Positions 8,795 to 18,231 are shown, counted from the first letter of the stretch. The stretch: 64,000 bases of DNA from Brevundimonas pishanensis (GCF_022750635.1 NZ_JAJKBG010000003.1:62001-126000); one strand, 5' to 3'. Numbers and translations: made by a program. Notes: generated by a model from the letters alone, not told the origin.

Positions 8795-10162
8795 TTACGC
8801 GACTGCGGCTTTGAGTGCGGTGGCGAGGATCTGTATGTCCGCGTCCAGCGTCGTCTCGGTGGCGGCGACCAGCAAGACGTCGTCCATGCCCGCTTCCGGT
8901 GCGAGGCGGCTGTAGGGCACGCCAGCGAGGATGCCTTGGGCGGCAAGGGTCTCGACGACCTCGGCAGCGTTCTTCGGCAGCTTCACGGCGAACTCATTGA
9001 AGAAGCGCGGGGTCAGGACCTCGACGCCTTCAATGGCGGCCAGCGCATCGCGGGTAGCCAGTGCCTTTTCGTGGTTCAGCAGGGCCAGTTGGCGCAGACC
9101 CGTTTCGCCCAGCAGGCTCATGTGGATGGTGAAGGCGAGGCAGCACAGGCCAGAGTTGGTGCAGATGTTCGACGTCGCCTTGTCGCGGCGGATGTGCTGC
9201 TCGCGGGTCGACAGGGTCAGAACGAAGCCGCGCTTGCCCTCGGCATCGACGGTCTCGCCGCAATAGCGGCCCGGGGTCTGGCGCAGCAGCTTTTCGCGGG
9301 TGGCGAACAGGCCGATGTACGGACCGCCATAGTTCAGGGCGTTACCGATCGACTGGCCTTCGCCAGCGACGATGTCCGCGCCCATTTCGCCCGGCGACTT
9401 CAGCAGGCCCATCGACACAGCTTCGGTCACGACGACGATCAGCAGGGCACCATTGGCCTGAGCCGCCTCGGCGATCTTGGTGACGTCGGTGGCGGTGCCG
9501 AACACGTTCGGGGTCTGGACGACGACGCAAGCGGTGTCCGGACCGATCTGGGCGATGACGTCAGCTTCGGCGTCAACGGCAGCCGGAAGGACTTGGGTTT
9601 CAACGCCCATGGCGTGAACCACAGTCTCGGTCGCCTTGACGTAGTGCGGGTGAACGCCGCCCGAGATCACAGCCTTGTTGCGGCGGGTGACGCGGGTGGC
9701 CATCAGCACGCCCTCGGCCATGGCGGTCGAGCCGTCATAAAGCGACGCGTTGGCGACCGGCATACCCGTCAGGTTCGCAACCTGTGTTTGGAACTCGTAC
9801 AGGTACTGCAGGGTCCCTTGTGCGATTTCCGGTTGGTACGGGGTGTAGGAAGTCAGGAATTCCGAGCGTTGGATTACGTGATCCACGGTCGCTGGAACAT
9901 GGTGCTTGTAAGCGCCCGCGCCGCAGAAGAACGGAACCGAACCGGCGGTCTTGTTCTTGGCCGCCATGGCCGACAGGGCACGCTCGACTTCCAGTTCGCC
10001 CGCCACGCGCGGCAAGTCCACAGGGCCGCTCAGGCGTGCGCTTTCCGGCACGTCTACAAAGAGGTCATCGATCGACTTGGCCCCGATCGCGGCCAGCATG
10101 GCCTCGCGATCATCGGCTGTCAGAGGGAGGTAACGCATGTTCAGTTCCGATCCGTCCGGCAT
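8795..10162 (-). CDS. gcvPA: glycine dehydrogenase (decarboxylating), subunit 1
   Basis: Partner subunit of the split P-protein; it lacks the PLP lysine and forms the dimer with GcvPB. The protein as framed is 455 residues, with the family N-terminal [19 protein letters not shown] preceded by eight extra residues. A start at 10138 (MRYLPLT) is therefore more likely than the first ATG. Typical segments are [18 protein letters not shown] and the [16 protein letters not shown] loop. It is separated from gcvH by a GC-rich hairpin. Confidence 0.95.
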   Translation of the reverse strand: MPDGSELNMRYLPLTADDREAMLAAIGAKSIDDLFVDVPESARLSGPVDLPRVAGELEVERALSAMAAKNKTAGSVPFFCGAGAYKHHVPATVDHVIQRSEFLTSYTPYQPEIAQGTLQYLYEFQTQVANLTGMPVANASLYDGSTAMAEGVLMATRVTRRNKAVISGGVHPHYVKATETVVHAMGVETQVLPAAVDAEADVIAQIGPDTACVVVQTPNVFGTATDVTKIAEAAQANGALLIVVVTEAVSMGLLKSPGEMGADIVAGEGQSIGNALNYGGPYIGLFATREKLLRQTPGRYCGETVDAEGKRGFVLTLSTREQHIRRDKATSNICTNSGLCCLAFTIHMSLLGETGLRQLALLNHEKALATRDALAAIEGVEVLTPRFFNEFAVKLPKNAAEVVETLAAQGILAGVPYSRLAPEAGMDDVLLVAATETTLDADIQILATALKAAVA

Positions 10163-10194
10163 TCGGCCGGATTATGGGGAAGGGGTAGAAGAAA

Positions 10195-10219
10195 CCCGCC
10201 CCGAACAAGTCGGGGCGGG
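10195..10219 (-). terminator. hairpin between gcvH and gcvPA (possible attenuator)
   Basis: Perfect nine-base GC arms (10195-10203 and 10211-10219) with a seven-base loop. On the minus strand it is followed by a short T-rich tail (GTTTCTTCT). It could reduce read-through so that gcvT and gcvH exceed gcvPA and gcvPB. As a full terminator it would require a separate promoter for gcvPA. Confidence 0.55.
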
Positions 10220-10228
10220 CGAAAGGCA

Positions 10229-10594
10229 TTAGAGGGTCGCGAGGAAGGCGTCGTAAGCCGCCTTGTCCATCAGGCCGTCGAGTTCCGAGGCGTCCGACAC
10301 CTTGATCTTGGCGAACCAGCCTTCGCCTTCCGGCGAGGCGTTCACGGTTTCCGGTGCATCGGCCAGCGCGCCGTTGGCTTCGACGACCTCGCCCGAAACC
10401 GGAGCGTAAACGTCCGAAGCGGCCTTGACCGATTCAACCACGGCGAAGCTGTCGCCCTTGGCTACGGTCTTGCCGACGTCCGGCGTTTCAACGAACACAA
10501 CGTCGCCGAGGGCTTCAGCCGCGTGAGCCGAGATGCCGACGGTGGCGATGTCGCCGTCCAGCGAGACCCATTCGTGATCTTTGGTGAATTTCAT
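10229..10594 (-). CDS. gcvH: glycine cleavage system H protein
   Basis: Lipoyl carrier of the glycine cleavage system. The 121-residue protein has the lipoylation lysine at position 57 in the motif [10 protein letters not shown], and the usual N-terminus KFTKDHEWV. It shuttles the aminomethyl group between the P, T and L proteins. It lies 12 bases after gcvT, so both are read from the riboswitch-controlled transcript. Confidence 0.97.
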   Translation of the reverse strand: MKFTKDHEWVSLDGDIATVGISAHAAEALGDVVFVETPDVGKTVAKGDSFAVVESVKAASDVYAPVSGEVVEANGALADAPETVNASPEGEGWFAKIKVSDASELDGLMDKAAYDAFLATL

Positions 10595-10606
10595 GGCTGA
10601 TCCCTC

Positions 10607-11722
10607 TCAAGCCTTGGGTTTGCGGTAGTAACGGGTGGGAACGAACGGGCTGGCCACGACCTCGGCCGCAGCAGGGCGGCCACGGACGACGACTTTCAGC
10701 TCGGTTCCGATTTCGGTGAACGCGGGCGGCACGAAGCCGATGGCGATCTTGTTGCCGGTCGAAGGCGACGGGCCACCCGAGGTGACCACGCCGATGATAT
10801 TGCCGTCCTTGTCGGCGATCTCGGCACCCTCGCGGGCCGGAGCGCCTTCCTTGACCAGCAGGTTCACGCGCTTGCGCGACGGGCCTTCAGCCAGTTCCTT
10901 GAGAATGCGCTCGGCACCCGGGAAGTTCGCCGCTTCCTTGCGCGACTTCGACAGGGCGAAGGTCAGGTCGGCTTCAACCGGAGAGACGGTGGCATCGAGG
11001 TCGTGGCCGTGCAGCGGCAGACCGGCTTCGAGGCGCAGGCTGTCGCGGGCACCCAGACCGATCGGCTTCACGCGTTCGTCACTGAGCAGCAGGTTCCACA
11101 CGCGCTCGGCATCGGCGGCGGGTACCGAAATCTCGAAGCCATCCTCGCCGGTATAGCCCGAACGCGAGATGTAGCAGTTCACGCCAAAGACGTTCAGCCA
11201 GGTGATGTCCATGAACGACAGCTCGGCCAGTGCCGGTTCGTGCTGGACCATGACGTCGATGGCTTCCGGACCCTGAATGGCCAGAAGCGCGCGGTCTTCC
11301 AGAACTTCCAGCTTGGCATCGCCCTGAAGGTTCGCACGCAGGTGGGCGAAATCGGCGTCCTTGTTACCGGCGTTGACCACCACATACAGACCATTGTGGT
11401 CGGGCTTGCCCGCCATCAGGTCGTCCATGATGCCGCCTTGGTCGTTCAGCAGCAGGGAGTATTTCTGTTTGTGATCCTTGAGGATCTTGTAGTCGCCGGG
11501 GACGAAGCGCTCGAACTGTTCGATGGCGTCCTTGCCGGTGATCTTGGCCTGGCCCATGTGGGAAACGTCGAACAGACCGGCATGCTCGCGGGTCCATTTG
11601 TGCTCGGCCAGAACGCCTTCGTACTGGACCGGCATGTCATAGCCGCCAAAGCCGACCATACGCGCGCCAAGCGCACGGTGCGCCGCATTCAGGGGGGTGG
11701 TTTTCAAAATTTCGTCACTCAT
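10607..11722 (-). CDS. gcvT: aminomethyltransferase (glycine cleavage T protein)
   Basis: Transfers the one-carbon unit from lipoyl-GcvH to tetrahydrofolate and releases ammonia. The start at 11722 (MSDEILKTTPLNAAHRALG) gives 371 residues, normal for the family. The open frame continues 78 codons upstream, but that part is riboswitch RNA and is not coding. Typical segments are MVGFGGYDMPVQYEG, LFDVSHMGQ and the folate-site region SRSGYTGEDGFEI. It is the first gene of the unit. Confidence 0.96.
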   Translation of the reverse strand: MSDEILKTTPLNAAHRALGARMVGFGGYDMPVQYEGVLAEHKWTREHAGLFDVSHMGQAKITGKDAIEQFERFVPGDYKILKDHKQKYSLLLNDQGGIMDDLMAGKPDHNGLYVVVNAGNKDADFAHLRANLQGDAKLEVLEDRALLAIQGPEAIDVMVQHEPALAELSFMDITWLNVFGVNCYISRSGYTGEDGFEISVPAADAERVWNLLLSDERVKPIGLGARDSLRLEAGLPLHGHDLDATVSPVEADLTFALSKSRKEAANFPGAERILKELAEGPSRKRVNLLVKEGAPAREGAEIADKDGNIIGVVTSGGPSPSTGNKIAIGFVPPAFTEIGTELKVVVRGRPAAAEVVASPFVPTRYYRKPKA

Positions 11723-11767
11723 GGGCGCACTCCGGAGTCGCGTCATCACGGCGATAGCTTCGCCGTA

Positions 11768-11982
11768 CGCGCCCCCGCTGTCCCTTAGGCCTGAGAGATT
11801 CCGATTACCGTTTTGGCGGCAACCTTGCTCCTTCGGCGCGCCTTGGACCCCTCTCGACCCAATAGCGACTTTCCAGCGTTCCGTGCGCCTCGCGGTCCTT
11901 TTGCCTGAGCGTTTCCGGGGCGGTTGCGCCTTCGGCTCCGGAAAGATGGTTCCCATCCCCCCGATCTCTCCCGCGAGAGCTA
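11768..11982 (-). promoter_or_regulatory. tandem glycine riboswitch upstream of gcvT
   Basis: Read on the minus strand, two consecutive glycine-aptamer-like units precede gcvT. The first (about 11982-11887) starts with a GCGGGAGAGA-type helix, has GCCGAAGGCGCAA, and ends with CGCTCAGGCAAAAGGACCGC. The second (about 11880-11768) contains GCCGAAGGAGCAA, and ends with TCTCAGGCCTAAGGGACAGCG. GCCGAAG and CAGGCNNAAGGAC-like strings are the conserved cores of glycine riboswitch aptamers. It probably activates gcv expression when glycine is high. Nothing else explains the open frame upstream of gcvT. Confidence 0.93.
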
Positions 11983-12102
11983 AGGCGACCTAAGCCATCG
12001 ACTCCGGTTCGAAGTCAAGCGCCGCCACACTTGCGGCATCAATGAACAGGCGTCATTGAGAGGTTCATCCCCAGTCTCTGATTTGGATTTAAAGAAACCA
12101 TC

Positions 12103-13083
12103 ATGACCGACGTCCGCACCGATCTGTCTGCCCACCTGTCCGCCACGGGCGTCGAGGGTGATCTGGCCGAACTGCTGCTGAAGATCGCGGCCTCGTGCGT
12201 GGATATCCGCAAGGTCGTATCGGGCGGCGCGCTGGCCGGTGCGCTGGGCGCGTCGGGCAATGTGAATGTGCAGGACGAAGAGCAGAAGAAGCTGGACGTC
12301 ATCTCCAACGACATCCTGACCGACAACCTGCTGGCCCTGCCGCTGGTGGCCGGTGTGGCGTCCGAGGAAATGGATAACTGCCAGCCCGCCAAGCACGACG
12401 GCGGCAAGTTCCTTGTCCTCTTCGATCCGCTGGATGGATCAAGCAACATCGACATCAACGCCCCGGTGGGGACCATCTTCTCGGTTCTGGCTGCGCCGTC
12501 GGGCGAAATCACCGACGCTGCCTTCCTGCAGGACGGCCGCAAGCAACTGGCGGCGGGCTATGTGCTTTACGGCGGCCAAACCATGCTGGTGCTGACGACG
12601 GGCTCGGGCGTTGCAGGCTTTACCCTGTCGCTCGACGGCCAGTGGCTGCTGACCCACGCCGACATCAAGATTTCGCCGGACACCAAAGAGTTCGCCATCA
12701 ACATGTCGAACCAGCGCCACTGGGCTGAAGGTGTGCAGACCTATGTCGCCGGTTGCCTGCAAGGTGCCGAAGGTGGTCGGGGCAAGAATTTCAACATGCG
12801 CTGGGTTGCCGCCATGGTCGCCGACGTACACCGCATCATGATGCGCGGCGGCGTCTTCCTCTATCCGTGGGACAAGCGGGAGCCGAACAAGCCGGGCAAG
12901 CTGCGCCTGATGTATGAAGGCAATCCGATGAGCTTCCTCGTCGAACAGGCGGGCGGCAAGTCGACGACCGATGGCCGCAACGCCATCCTCGACGTCACCC
13001 CGACCCAGCTTCACCAGCGCGTACCGGTCATCCTCGGCTCCGCCAACGAGATCGAGGAAATCGCCGCCTGCTGCGGAGTGTAA
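12103..13083 (+). CDS. fbp: fructose-1,6-bisphosphatase class I
   Basis: Hydrolyses fructose-1,6-bisphosphate to fructose-6-phosphate in gluconeogenesis and the pentose/Calvin pathways. The 326-residue protein has the metal-binding core [20 protein letters not shown] and the C-terminal substrate segment [21 protein letters not shown]. It starts 381 bases from the divergent gcvT and is followed after four bases by the nicotinamidase gene. Confidence 0.97.
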   Translation: MTDVRTDLSAHLSATGVEGDLAELLLKIAASCVDIRKVVSGGALAGALGASGNVNVQDEEQKKLDVISNDILTDNLLALPLVAGVASEEMDNCQPAKHDGGKFLVLFDPLDGSSNIDINAPVGTIFSVLAAPSGEITDAAFLQDGRKQLAAGYVLYGGQTMLVLTTGSGVAGFTLSLDGQWLLTHADIKISPDTKEFAINMSNQRHWAEGVQTYVAGCLQGAEGGRGKNFNMRWVAAMVADVHRIMMRGGVFLYPWDKREPNKPGKLRLMYEGNPMSFLVEQAGGKSTTDGRNAILDVTPTQLHQRVPVILGSANEIEEIAACCGV

Positions 13084-13087
13084 TCCC

Positions 13088-13714
13088 ATGACCATCCCCG
13101 CCTTCGACGTGACGGACCACGACGCCCTGATCGTAGTCGATCCGCAGAATGACTTCTGCGAAGGCGGGGCACTGGCCGTGCAGGGTGGGGCGGGGATCAT
13201 GCCCCTGATCAACGAGATCGCGGCGCGGTTCAAAACCGTGATCGTGTCTCAGGACTGGCACACGCCGGACCAGATCAGCTTTGCCTCTAACCACGAAGGC
13301 GCGGCCCCGTTCACCCAGATCGAGGTCGCTTACGGTCCGCAAATGCTGTGGCCGGATCATTGTGTGCAGGGATCACACGGGGCGGATTTTCACCCCGATG
13401 TCGCGCCCGCCATCCAGCGGGCTGCTGCCATCATCCGCAAGGGCGCGAACCCTACGGTCGACAGCTATTCGGCCTTCTTCGAGAACGACCACAAGACGCC
13501 GACGGGCCTTGCGGGCCTGTTGCGTGATCTAGGCGTGAAGCGGGTGTTTATCTGCGGGCTCGCCTACGACTATTGCGTGCGCTTCACCGCCGAGGATGCG
13601 GTGCACGAAGGCTTTGAAGCCGTCGTGATCGAAGACGCCACCCGCGCCATCGCCGAAGATACGGCGCAGATGGCGCGGGACAGTTTTACAGCTTTGGGTG
13701 TGACACGGCTCTAG
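13088..13714 (+). CDS. pncA: nicotinamidase
   Basis: Isochorismatase-fold amidase that converts nicotinamide to nicotinic acid in NAD salvage. With the start at 13088 the protein is 208 residues. The catalytic triad is visible as Asp18 (VVDPQNDF), Lys118 (IIRKGAN) and Cys163 (AYDYCV). Metal ligands are Asp56 and His58 (SQDWHTP) and His91 (WPDHC). A longer frame into fbp is not real. It is probably co-transcribed with fbp. Confidence 0.95.
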   Translation: MTIPAFDVTDHDALIVVDPQNDFCEGGALAVQGGAGIMPLINEIAARFKTVIVSQDWHTPDQISFASNHEGAAPFTQIEVAYGPQMLWPDHCVQGSHGADFHPDVAPAIQRAAAIIRKGANPTVDSYSAFFENDHKTPTGLAGLLRDLGVKRVFICGLAYDYCVRFTAEDAVHEGFEAVVIEDATRAIAEDTAQMARDSFTALGVTRL

Positions 13715-13719
13715 GCGCG

Positions 13720-14190
13720 TCAGTCCAGTTCGGTGATCTCGACAACCGCCGCAACCGGCTCTTCGTCCAGCGTACCCACCCAGATGTCATAGACGCCTTC
13801 TTGCGGGTCGGAGAAGGTGACTGCAGGGTTTAAGCCGTCGTCGCTGTCATCGTTGCAAGCCCACTCGCCGTTGGGGTCATTCACCACCAGCGTGGTATCT
13901 GCACCGGCAATCGCCTTGATGGTCAGGGACGCTTCGTCGGGTTTGTAGGTGAGGCGCAGATCCGGCGGGCCGGCGATCATACCGACACATTCGCCGCCGA
14001 TGCTGGACGCGGCATCGATATCACCGCCCGCGGTTAGTTCGACGCGATGTGGATCAGGCTCGAAACCGGCCATCAGGGTCAGTTCGCCAAAGGTCGGCTC
14101 TGCTGCCAGTTCCTGAGCCATGACTGGGCCAGCCAAAGCGGCGGCAAAGGCGGCGATACATGCGCCGGTGCGGATCAGTCGAAACGTCAT
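13720..14190 (-). CDS. secreted protein with a peptidase-S1-like C-terminal repeat, unknown function
   Basis: Residues 1-25 form a signal peptide (LIRTGACIAAFAAALAGPVMAQ). The mature part, about 130 residues, contains the pattern GGECVGMIAGPPDLRLTYK, DTTLVVNDPNGEWACNDDS and GVYDIWVGTL. That pattern is common in caulobacterial secreted proteins that are often labelled peptidase S1, although no protease triad is present. It is likely a periplasmic beta-sandwich domain with paired cysteines. The start at 14190 gives a better signal peptide than 14202. Confidence 0.75.
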   Translation of the reverse strand: MTFRLIRTGACIAAFAAALAGPVMAQELAAEPTFGELTLMAGFEPDPHRVELTAGGDIDAASSIGGECVGMIAGPPDLRLTYKPDEASLTIKAIAGADTTLVVNDPNGEWACNDDSDDGLNPAVTFSDPQEGVYDIWVGTLDEEPVAAVVEITELD

Positions 14191-14271
14191 CCCGTTCCCC
14201 AAAATATGCGCAGCTAGCCGCGGCTTTCACTGAATGGGTGATCGCCGTTTAGGCTCCATATAAATGCAGCT

Positions 14272-15573
14272 CTATTCCCAGAAATCGTGCTCGTCGGGGA
14301 TGCGGTTAAAGGCGATCTTGGCCCCCATATATTCCGGCAGGTTGTTGGTCGGGCCGATGCTGACGGTGTCCTTGCCAAAGCGTTGGTTCAGGGCGTCCAC
14401 GGCCTTGGAAAGCTTCAGCGAGCGGGCATTGCCGCCCTGATCGGGACTGGCTCCGAACAGGTCGGGCGCATGGTCGGCGCGGGCCTTCAGGTCGTGGATA
14501 TGGACCCCGACCGTATGTGGCCGCGCCCGCCGAAGGGCAGGGGCGATCTGCACCCACAGATCATCCAGCGCCTCCAGCAAGGCAAAGGTATCCTGCGTCG
14601 GAGCAATGGGCCGCTGTAGCGACAGACGCTCTCCGCGCTTGCGCTCGAACCGCTCGGGGCTTTCAAGTTCCAGGCTAAGGCCCAGAACCGATCCCGTCAT
14701 ATCCATCCGCCGTAAGCGTGAGCCGCATTTGACCAGCAGGCGTCGCGCCACGGCGCGGGTTTTATCCGGCGTCCGCATCTCCGATTGCAGGACGTGGCTG
14801 TGGCCAAGGCTGGCAGGCGGTTTGACGGGCGGCGGCTCGACATGAAGGCCATGCAGGCCACGCCACACCCGCTCGCCTTCGACACTGCCCCAGACCAGAC
14901 GCGCCTGTTTGGCGTCCATGTTCCAGAGGTCATCGGTGGTCAGGATGCCGGACTGGCGCAGCCGCTCCTGCATACGTTTGCCAATACCCGGAAAATCCGA
15001 GATCGGCAGGTGGGCGATGGCGGCGGGCAGTTCGTTCTGGCGGATCACCGTCAGCCCGTCCGGCTTCTTCATGCCGCACGACGTCTTGGCCAGAAACCGG
15101 CTGGGGGCCAGCCCCACCGAAGAACGCAGGCATTCGCCGACATTGTCCTTGATGCCCTGCTGGATACGGCGGGCCAGGGCGACGGCATTGGCCTCGATCC
15201 GCTGCGGTCCCATCAGCTCGCACGAGCATTCGTCGATGGAGCCGATCTTGTAGATCGGCATGTGACGCTCGATCTCGGCCATGATCTGCTTATGCAGCTT
15301 CACATAGACGTCGGGGCGCGCCTCGGCGATGACCACATCGGGGCACAGACGCCGCGCCTCGCGCACGCTGGTGCCAGTGCGGATACCATAGAGGCGGCTC
15401 TCATAGCTGGCCGCAATCGCGCCGGAGAACTCGCTGGGGGCAGGGCGCACGATCACCGGCTTGCCGCGCCACTGCGGATTCATCTGCTGTTCGGCGCTGG
15501 CAAAAAAGGCGTTCAGGTCGATGAAGAGCCAGCGCAACTGCGCGGGATCATGCTCGGGGTCTGTCTGCTCCAT
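14272..15573 (-). CDS. Y-family DNA polymerase (DinB-like)
   Basis: Translesion polymerase with an intact active site: FIDLNAFFASAEQQ carries the first metal Asp, and GSIDECSCEL carries the second acidic pair, so it is not the inactive ImuB type. Helix-hairpin-helix FPGIGKRMQERL and a little-finger domain follow. The start at 15573 (MEQTDPEHD) gives 433 residues; ATG 15585 (MFRRMEQ) is also possible. A LexA-type box lies over these starts, so the gene should be SOS-induced. The family is often annotated as DNA polymerase IV. Confidence 0.88.
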   Translation of the reverse strand: MEQTDPEHDPAQLRWLFIDLNAFFASAEQQMNPQWRGKPVIVRPAPSEFSGAIAASYESRLYGIRTGTSVREARRLCPDVVIAEARPDVYVKLHKQIMAEIERHMPIYKIGSIDECSCELMGPQRIEANAVALARRIQQGIKDNVGECLRSSVGLAPSRFLAKTSCGMKKPDGLTVIRQNELPAAIAHLPISDFPGIGKRMQERLRQSGILTTDDLWNMDAKQARLVWGSVEGERVWRGLHGLHVEPPPVKPPASLGHSHVLQSEMRTPDKTRAVARRLLVKCGSRLRRMDMTGSVLGLSLELESPERFERKRGERLSLQRPIAPTQDTFALLEALDDLWVQIAPALRRARPHTVGVHIHDLKARADHAPDLFGASPDQGGNARSLKLSKAVDALNQRFGKDTVSIGPTNNLPEYMGAKIAFNRIPDEHDFWE

Positions 15574-15579
15574 GCGTCG

Positions 15580-15594
15580 GAACATATCAGGAAC
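15580..15594 (-). promoter_or_regulatory. LexA (SOS) box, GTTC-N7-GTTC
   Basis: On the minus strand a perfect direct repeat GTTC-CTGATAT-GTTC occurs immediately upstream of, and overlapping, the start of the Y-family polymerase gene. GTTC-N7-GTTC is the established alphaproteobacterial LexA operator. Its position just before the start codon would let LexA block transcription or elongation. Confidence 0.85.
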
Positions 15595-15701
15595 ATAATC
15601 GCGTGTGGAGTCGCTGCCTTGGTCGATCAAACGCGACCACTGTGGATGGATGTGTGGACATCCCTGTGCGCAATCCGGTGGATAAGGGCCCTTGCGACTG
15701 T

Positions 15702-16043
15702 CTAGGGACGCAGGGCCGCATCCAGACCCATAAAGACGCCAAGGGTCGTCAACGGAAACAGGACACCCAGACAAAGTCCGACCCGTGCTGCAAAGGCCAG
15801 ATACCGGATTAGCGGCGACTTATATTCCGCGTACCAAGGGGTGAATACGATCAGCAGGTTCATCCATCGGCCGACCGGAACACCGGCAAACCTGACAATG
15901 TTCAAAAGCGCGGGGGCGTTGCGGTCTGCATCTCCACTGCGGCGTTCTTCTTCAGCCATTGCATCGGCCGCATTGGCGCTCAGCGCGGCCACGACAAGCC
16001 CGATCAGGCCGATCCAGATCAGGGAATACACCACCGGATTCAT
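15702..16043 (-). CDS. small membrane protein, unknown function
   Basis: With the start at 16043 (MNPVVYSLIW, AGAGG ribosome site in front) the protein is 113 residues. One helix lies at the N-terminus (about 4-22), followed by a polar loop rich in Glu/Arg. Two further hydrophobic stretches (about 53-65 and 80-105) are separated by a basic segment. I do not recognise the family. Its stop lies 117 bases upstream of the LexA box of the polymerase gene. Confidence 0.6.
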   Translation of the reverse strand: MNPVVYSLIWIGLIGLVVAALSANAADAMAEEERRSGDADRNAPALLNIVRFAGVPVGRWMNLLIVFTPWYAEYKSPLIRYLAFAARVGLCLGVLFPLTTLGVFMGLDAALRP

Positions 16044-16103
16044 CAGACGACCTCTAGCAACAACCATTACACGCTAGGGACCGGCGATCACCGAGTAAAG
16101 CTG

Positions 16104-16136
16104 AGCAAAAAGCCCCGCCATTTCTGACGGGGCTTG
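16104..16136 (-). terminator. terminator of the add gene
   Basis: Eight-base arms (16110-16117 and 16128-16135). Read on the minus strand the stem is followed by TTTTT. It lies immediately after the adenosine deaminase stop. Confidence 0.85.
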
Positions 16137-16143
16137 GAAAGTC

Positions 16144-17184
16144 CTAGTTCGCTGCCACGTAGGCGTCGATTTCGGCCAGATACTGTGCCTTCTTCGCGTC
16201 AGGCAGGAAGCTGCCTTCAAACGAGTTGCGGGCGATCTGGATGATCTGTTCGCGGGTCAGGCCGACGGCGTTAGCAAGCTGGATGTAGTTGTCGTTCATG
16301 TAGCCGCCGAAATAGGACGGGTCGTCCGAGTTCAGGGTGACGTGAAGACCCTTGGCCAGCATGGCGGGGATCGGGTGATCCTTGAGATCGTCAACCACGC
16401 ACAGCTTCAGATTCGACAGCGGGCAGACGGTCAGGGTCATCTGTTCCCTGGCCAGACGCGCGACCAGCGCCTCGTCTTCCATGGAGCGGTTGCCGTGGTC
16501 CATGCGGTCGATCTTCAACAGGTCCAGCGCTTCGTGCACGTATGCAGGCGGGCCTTCCTCACCGGCGTGGCAGCAGATTTTCAGGCCCAGCTCGCGGCAG
16601 GCGGCGAAGACGCGCTCGAACTTCGAGGGCGGGTGGCCGACTTCCGATGAATCGAGGCCGACGCCGATGAAGCGGTCCAGATACGGCTTGGCCATTTCCA
16701 GCGTTTCAAATGCGGCGTCTTCCGGCAGGTGGCGCAGGAAGCTGAGGATCAGGCCCGAGGTAACGTTGAGTTCCTCTTCGGCGCGCTTCATGCCCGCAAT
16801 GATGCCTTCGACGACGGTTTCAAACGAAACGCCGCGGTCGGTGTGGGTCTGCGGGTCGAAGAAGATCTCGGCGTGGCGCACGTTGTCGGCCGCGATGCGC
16901 TTGAAATAGGCAAAGGTCAGGTCCTCGAAGTCCTGACGGGTCAGCAGCACCTGCGCGCCCGCATAGTAGATGTCGAGGAAGTCCTGCAGGTTCGAGAAGT
17001 CATACGCAGCACGCACGGCCTCTACGCTGTCGTAGGGGATGGCGACGTTGTTGCGCTGGGCCAGTTCGAACATCAGTTCCGGCTCGAGCGAGCCTTCGAT
17101 GTGCAGGTGGAGTTCGGCCTTGGGCAGGCCGGCGATGAAGGCATCGAGGCCGGATACAGAAACGGCGGGGAGGGTATTGGTCAT
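16144..17184 (-). CDS. add: adenosine deaminase
   Basis: Purine-salvage metalloenzyme that deaminates adenosine to inosine. The 346-residue protein has the zinc-ligand motif LHLHIEGSLEPEL, the CHAGEEG loop with the third His and catalytic Glu, DHGNRS, and LNSDDPSYFGG with the catalytic Asp pair. The sequence resembles the bacterial adenosine/adenine deaminase subgroup, so adenine cannot be excluded as substrate. Confidence 0.93.
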   Translation of the reverse strand: MTNTLPAVSVSGLDAFIAGLPKAELHLHIEGSLEPELMFELAQRNNVAIPYDSVEAVRAAYDFSNLQDFLDIYYAGAQVLLTRQDFEDLTFAYFKRIAADNVRHAEIFFDPQTHTDRGVSFETVVEGIIAGMKRAEEELNVTSGLILSFLRHLPEDAAFETLEMAKPYLDRFIGVGLDSSEVGHPPSKFERVFAACRELGLKICCHAGEEGPPAYVHEALDLLKIDRMDHGNRSMEDEALVARLAREQMTLTVCPLSNLKLCVVDDLKDHPIPAMLAKGLHVTLNSDDPSYFGGYMNDNYIQLANAVGLTREQIIQIARNSFEGSFLPDAKKAQYLAEIDAYVAAN

Positions 17185-17238
17185 GCCTGACCTTTAACCC
17201 AACCCCGCCGTTCGATCCATCAGCCTAAGTGGTAAGGC

Positions 17239-17703
17239 TTAGCTGAAGCGTACGTCCGAGACCTTCTTGATCTCGTTGTGCAGGCCCATAGCCACGTTCG
17301 GACGCAGGAAGCCGGCGACGTTGACCGTGTTGCCCATGGCCTGAACGGTCACAGTGGCCTGGCCGAAGAAGCGGGTGCTCTTGTTCACGTCCCACGACAG
17401 ATGGGTGATGTTGTCGAACGGGACGGTCTGGCCCTTATGGGTGACGATGCGGTCCGGATAGACGGTGAAGCTGTGCGGCACAGCATTACCGAACAGACCA
17501 AAGCAGATGATGAAGGCCAGCACTGCAATGAACAGGAAGAAGCCGAACGGGGTGGTGAAGGCACCGTAGACGAAGATGGCAATGGCGATGATGCAGATCA
17601 GGCCGCTGACCATCGGGGCGAAACGCGAACCCATATAGGTGAATTCAAAGCCACCATCTGCGGTGGGGGTGCGGGCGTAACCCGACTTCGGAGCTTTGGA
17701 CAT
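17239..17703 (-). CDS. membrane protein with a PH-like C-terminal domain, unknown function
   Basis: The protein is 154 residues when started at 17703 (MSKAPKSGYARTP). After a soluble N-terminus of about 30 residues there are two membrane helices (about 33-50 and 54-73). The remainder is a beta-rich cytoplasmic part (FTVYPDRIVTHKGQTVPFDNITHLSW), reminiscent of the PH-like bPH domain. The longer open frame to 17820 has no ribosome site. Confidence 0.75.
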   Translation of the reverse strand: MSKAPKSGYARTPTADGGFEFTYMGSRFAPMVSGLICIIAIAIFVYGAFTTPFGFFLFIAVLAFIICFGLFGNAVPHSFTVYPDRIVTHKGQTVPFDNITHLSWDVNKSTRFFGQATVTVQAMGNTVNVAGFLRPNVAMGLHNEIKKVSDVRFS

Positions 17704-17969
17704 TCGGGCAATCCCTCGAAACGAATGGCGATACAAGCCATGTCCAAGCTTAGCCATTAGGGCGCATTTGCTGCAATGCGCAATCAAGGCATTTTTCTCG
17801 AAAAGTTGCTTATCAAACAATCAACTAGGATGGCGTGATCCAGAGTTGATCGTGAGCAAAGTTTGCAACCTTCACGAGGCTGAAAAGCTAAACGGCGGAT
17901 CGAGCGCCGCTCGTCGCGACCTCTGTCCGCCGTTCATTGAGACAGCCCTATGGGCCGGCCTGCGCCCGC

Positions 17970-18185
17970 TTAGGTTTTGGGGGTCAACGGGACATTTTCG
18001 ATGTGATCCGTCGTCTGGCTCGTCGGGGCGGTGCCCGTCTGTTGCTGGTTGCGGATGCGCTGTTGTTCGTCTTCCTGATCCTGCGTGGTCAGGGTGTCGG
18101 TCACCTGCGGCGTATTCTCTGCAGGCGGAACGGCGTCACCGGTCATGCCCGGACGGATGTAATGCGGATTATTGGCATCGGTCAT
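17970..18185 (-). CDS. small disordered hydrophilic protein (third of three)
   Basis: A 71-residue protein rich in Gln, Thr, Asn, Asp and Pro, with no hydrophobic core or cysteine. It starts MTDANNPHYIRPG. Like the next two genes it starts with MTD, has a GAGGAAAC-type ribosome site and is predicted disordered. The 46-base gap to its upstream neighbour suggests one operon. The function is unknown; a stress-related hydrophilin-like role is a guess. Confidence 0.65.
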   Translation of the reverse strand: MTDANNPHYIRPGMTGDAVPPAENTPQVTDTLTTQDQEDEQQRIRNQQQTGTAPTSQTTDHIENVPLTPKT

Positions 18186-18231
18186 CTTGCTGTTTCCTCG
18201 TCTTGCCTGGTTTTCGCACCAGTTCGTTGAT

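Noticed and set aside
7142..10600. 1152-codon open frame on the plus strand
   Set aside because: It lies antisense to gcvPB, gcvPA and gcvH, has a composition typical of a shadow frame (His/Gly/Arg-rich), and no ribosome site or family.
11723..11956. N-terminal extension of gcvT by 78 codons
   Set aside because: The sequence is explained by the tandem glycine riboswitch, and the extension has no homology.
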